DNA of 64,000 nucleotides. Origin: UBA7446 sp964014735. GTDB lineage: Bacteria > Bacteroidota > Bacteroidia > Flavobacteriales > Flavobacteriaceae. Of this stretch, positions 63,335 to 64,000 are shown one piece after another. Numbering within the stretch: the first letter of the stretch is position 1; each line of letters begins with the position of its first letter. The notes beneath the pieces are model-generated. The model had not been told where the DNA came from. It saw nothing but the letters and a program-made list of their open reading frames with translations, and searched no databases. The stretch covers positions 1 to 64,000 of the forward strand of contig CAXHBH010000005.1 of the NCBI GenBank assembly GCA_964014735.1, read 5' to 3'. Made by a program: the position numbers and the translations under genes.

Positions 63335-64000
63335 TTATAAATCTAAGGTTACGCCAACAGGACAGTGGTCAGAATGGAACGCTTGGGAAAGTATGTATGC
63401 TCTTGAAATTTTTGTGGCAAGGGGTTCGCTTACCATTGCGTAGTCAATACGCCAGCCTTTATTATTGTCCCTGGAATTAGCGCGATAACTCCACCAACTG
63501 TAGTTATGCGGTTCTGTATTTAGATATCTAAACGAATCCACAAAGCCACTTTGGATAAAGCCGTCTAACCAAGCACGCTCTTCGGGCAAAAATCCTGAAA
63601 CACTCGCATTGCGTATTGGGTCGTGAATATCAATGGCCTCATGACAAATATTATAATCCCCACATATAACCAAATTGGGCACTTCTTTTTTTAGATTGTT
63701 AATGTAGACTTGGAAATCGTACATATAGGTAAACTTATACTCCAAACGGGCGGGGTTGGTACCCGAGGGTAAGTATAGGCTCATGACAGAAACATCTTCA
63801 AAATCCACACGTAGATTGCGACCTTCAAAATCCATATAATCTATACCTGTACCATAGGCGACGTACTTGGGTTCTTCTTTGCATAAAACAGCGACCGAGC
63901 TATACCCTTTTTTTTGAGCTGAAAACCAATAATGGAAAGGATAGCCTGCAGCTTCAAAGACACTTAGATCTAATTGTTCGGGCTGTGCTTTGGTTTCTTG
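63335..64000 (-). CDS. xth: Exodeoxyribonuclease III (5' end outside window)
   Basis: The frame is open from the right edge to a stop at 63335, giving 221 visible residues; roughly 30 N-terminal residues are missing. It begins inside the conserved 'QETKAQPEQ' motif, whose Glu is a metal ligand. It continues with 'GYPFHYWFSAQKKGYSSVAVL', 'SLYLPSGTNPARLEYKFTYM', 'LVICGDYNICHEAIDIHDP' and the catalytic 'FHSDHCPVGVTLDL'. This AP endonuclease/3'-5' exonuclease works in base excision repair. An internal ATG at 63833-63835 is not the true start, because conserved residues precede it. Confidence 0.95.
   Translation of the reverse strand, partial: QETKAQPEQLDLSVFEAAGYPFHYWFSAQKKGYSSVAVLCKEEPKYVAYGTGIDYMDFEGRNLRVDFEDVSVMSLYLPSGTNPARLEYKFTYMYDFQVYINNLKKEVPNLVICGDYNICHEAIDIHDPIRNASVSGFLPEERAWLDGFIQSGFVDSFRYLNTEPHNYSWWSYRANSRDNNKGWRIDYAMVSEPLATKISRAYILSQAFHSDHCPVGVTLDL

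Noticed and set aside
1..64000. Mobile elements, CRISPR arrays, toxin-antitoxin or defence genes
   Set aside because: I looked for transposase motifs, flanking direct repeats, spaced short repeats and small toxin-like gene pairs on both strands and found none; all intergenic gaps are short and the gene content is core.

Overview
The window looks like chromosomal core sequence from a member of the Flavobacteriaceae (Bacteroidota). The main grounds are a full-length sprA gliding/type IX secretion gene beside ruvA, maeB and gcvH, and an ActA-F alternative complex III operon joined to an aa3-type oxidase. Further support comes from a DUF4270 lipoprotein beside a short glycogen-synthase-like protein and panC/panD, upstream TAnnTTTG (-7) boxes, and a lack of obvious Shine-Dalgarno sequences. 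The DNA is AT-rich by eye. I see no insertion sequence, phage gene, CRISPR array, rRNA operon or origin.

Layout. 1-4178 (minus): a MacAB/Lol-type export system, with an adaptor cut by the left edge, two FtsX-like permeases and an ATPase. 4254-9169 (minus): a cytochrome oxidase assembly and accessory-subunit cluster (heme O synthase, two subunit III proteins, subunit IV, a SCO-like protein, SCO1, DUF420 and a 64-residue CxxC membrane protein). 9258-10138: a TonB protein followed by the decayed tail of a second TonB copy. 10212-18484: gcvH, the 2426-residue sprA, and ruvA. 18624-22891: maeB, queG and ruvB. 22962-34031 (minus): the respiratory operon actABCDEF-coxBA. 34259-34630 (plus): a small SPOR-domain protein. 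34632-39036 (minus): rimP-nusA-infB, with a terminator-like hairpin in its leader. 39297-39369: tRNA-Gln with a clear terminator. 39526-43047: a large DUF2723 membrane protein. 43044-43340: a thioredoxin-fold protein without its cysteines. 43482-55936 (plus): polA, rplM-rpsI, rpsB-tsf, pyrH-frr, an RND/MMPL-type transporter, asnS and rpoN. 56147-58673 (minus): a DUF4270 lipoprotein carrying calcium-type repeats, and a GT5 N-domain protein. 58761-62289 (plus): panC-panD, a flippase-like membrane protein and radA. 62286-64000 (minus): a Tas-like aldo/keto reductase and exonuclease III, cut by the right edge.

How the genes work together. The dominant theme is aerobic respiration. ActA-F would oxidise menaquinol and pass electrons through c-type hemes to CoxAB. 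The cluster at 4-9 kb supplies heme O, copper insertion factors and the remaining oxidase subunits. A second theme is translation and transcription: rimP/nusA/infB, rplM/rpsI, rpsB/tsf, frr, asnS, tRNA-Gln and rpoN. The cell envelope is represented by SprA, TonB, DUF2723, DUF4270, the MMPL-type transporter and the exporter.

I did not find a convincing wholly new multi-gene system. The points most worth checking are the TonB remnant, the histidine-rich insert in ActF, the terminator-like hairpin in the rimP leader, the hairpin leader of rplM, the cysteine-free thioredoxin and SCO-like proteins, and the type 3 repeat insert in the DUF4270 protein.
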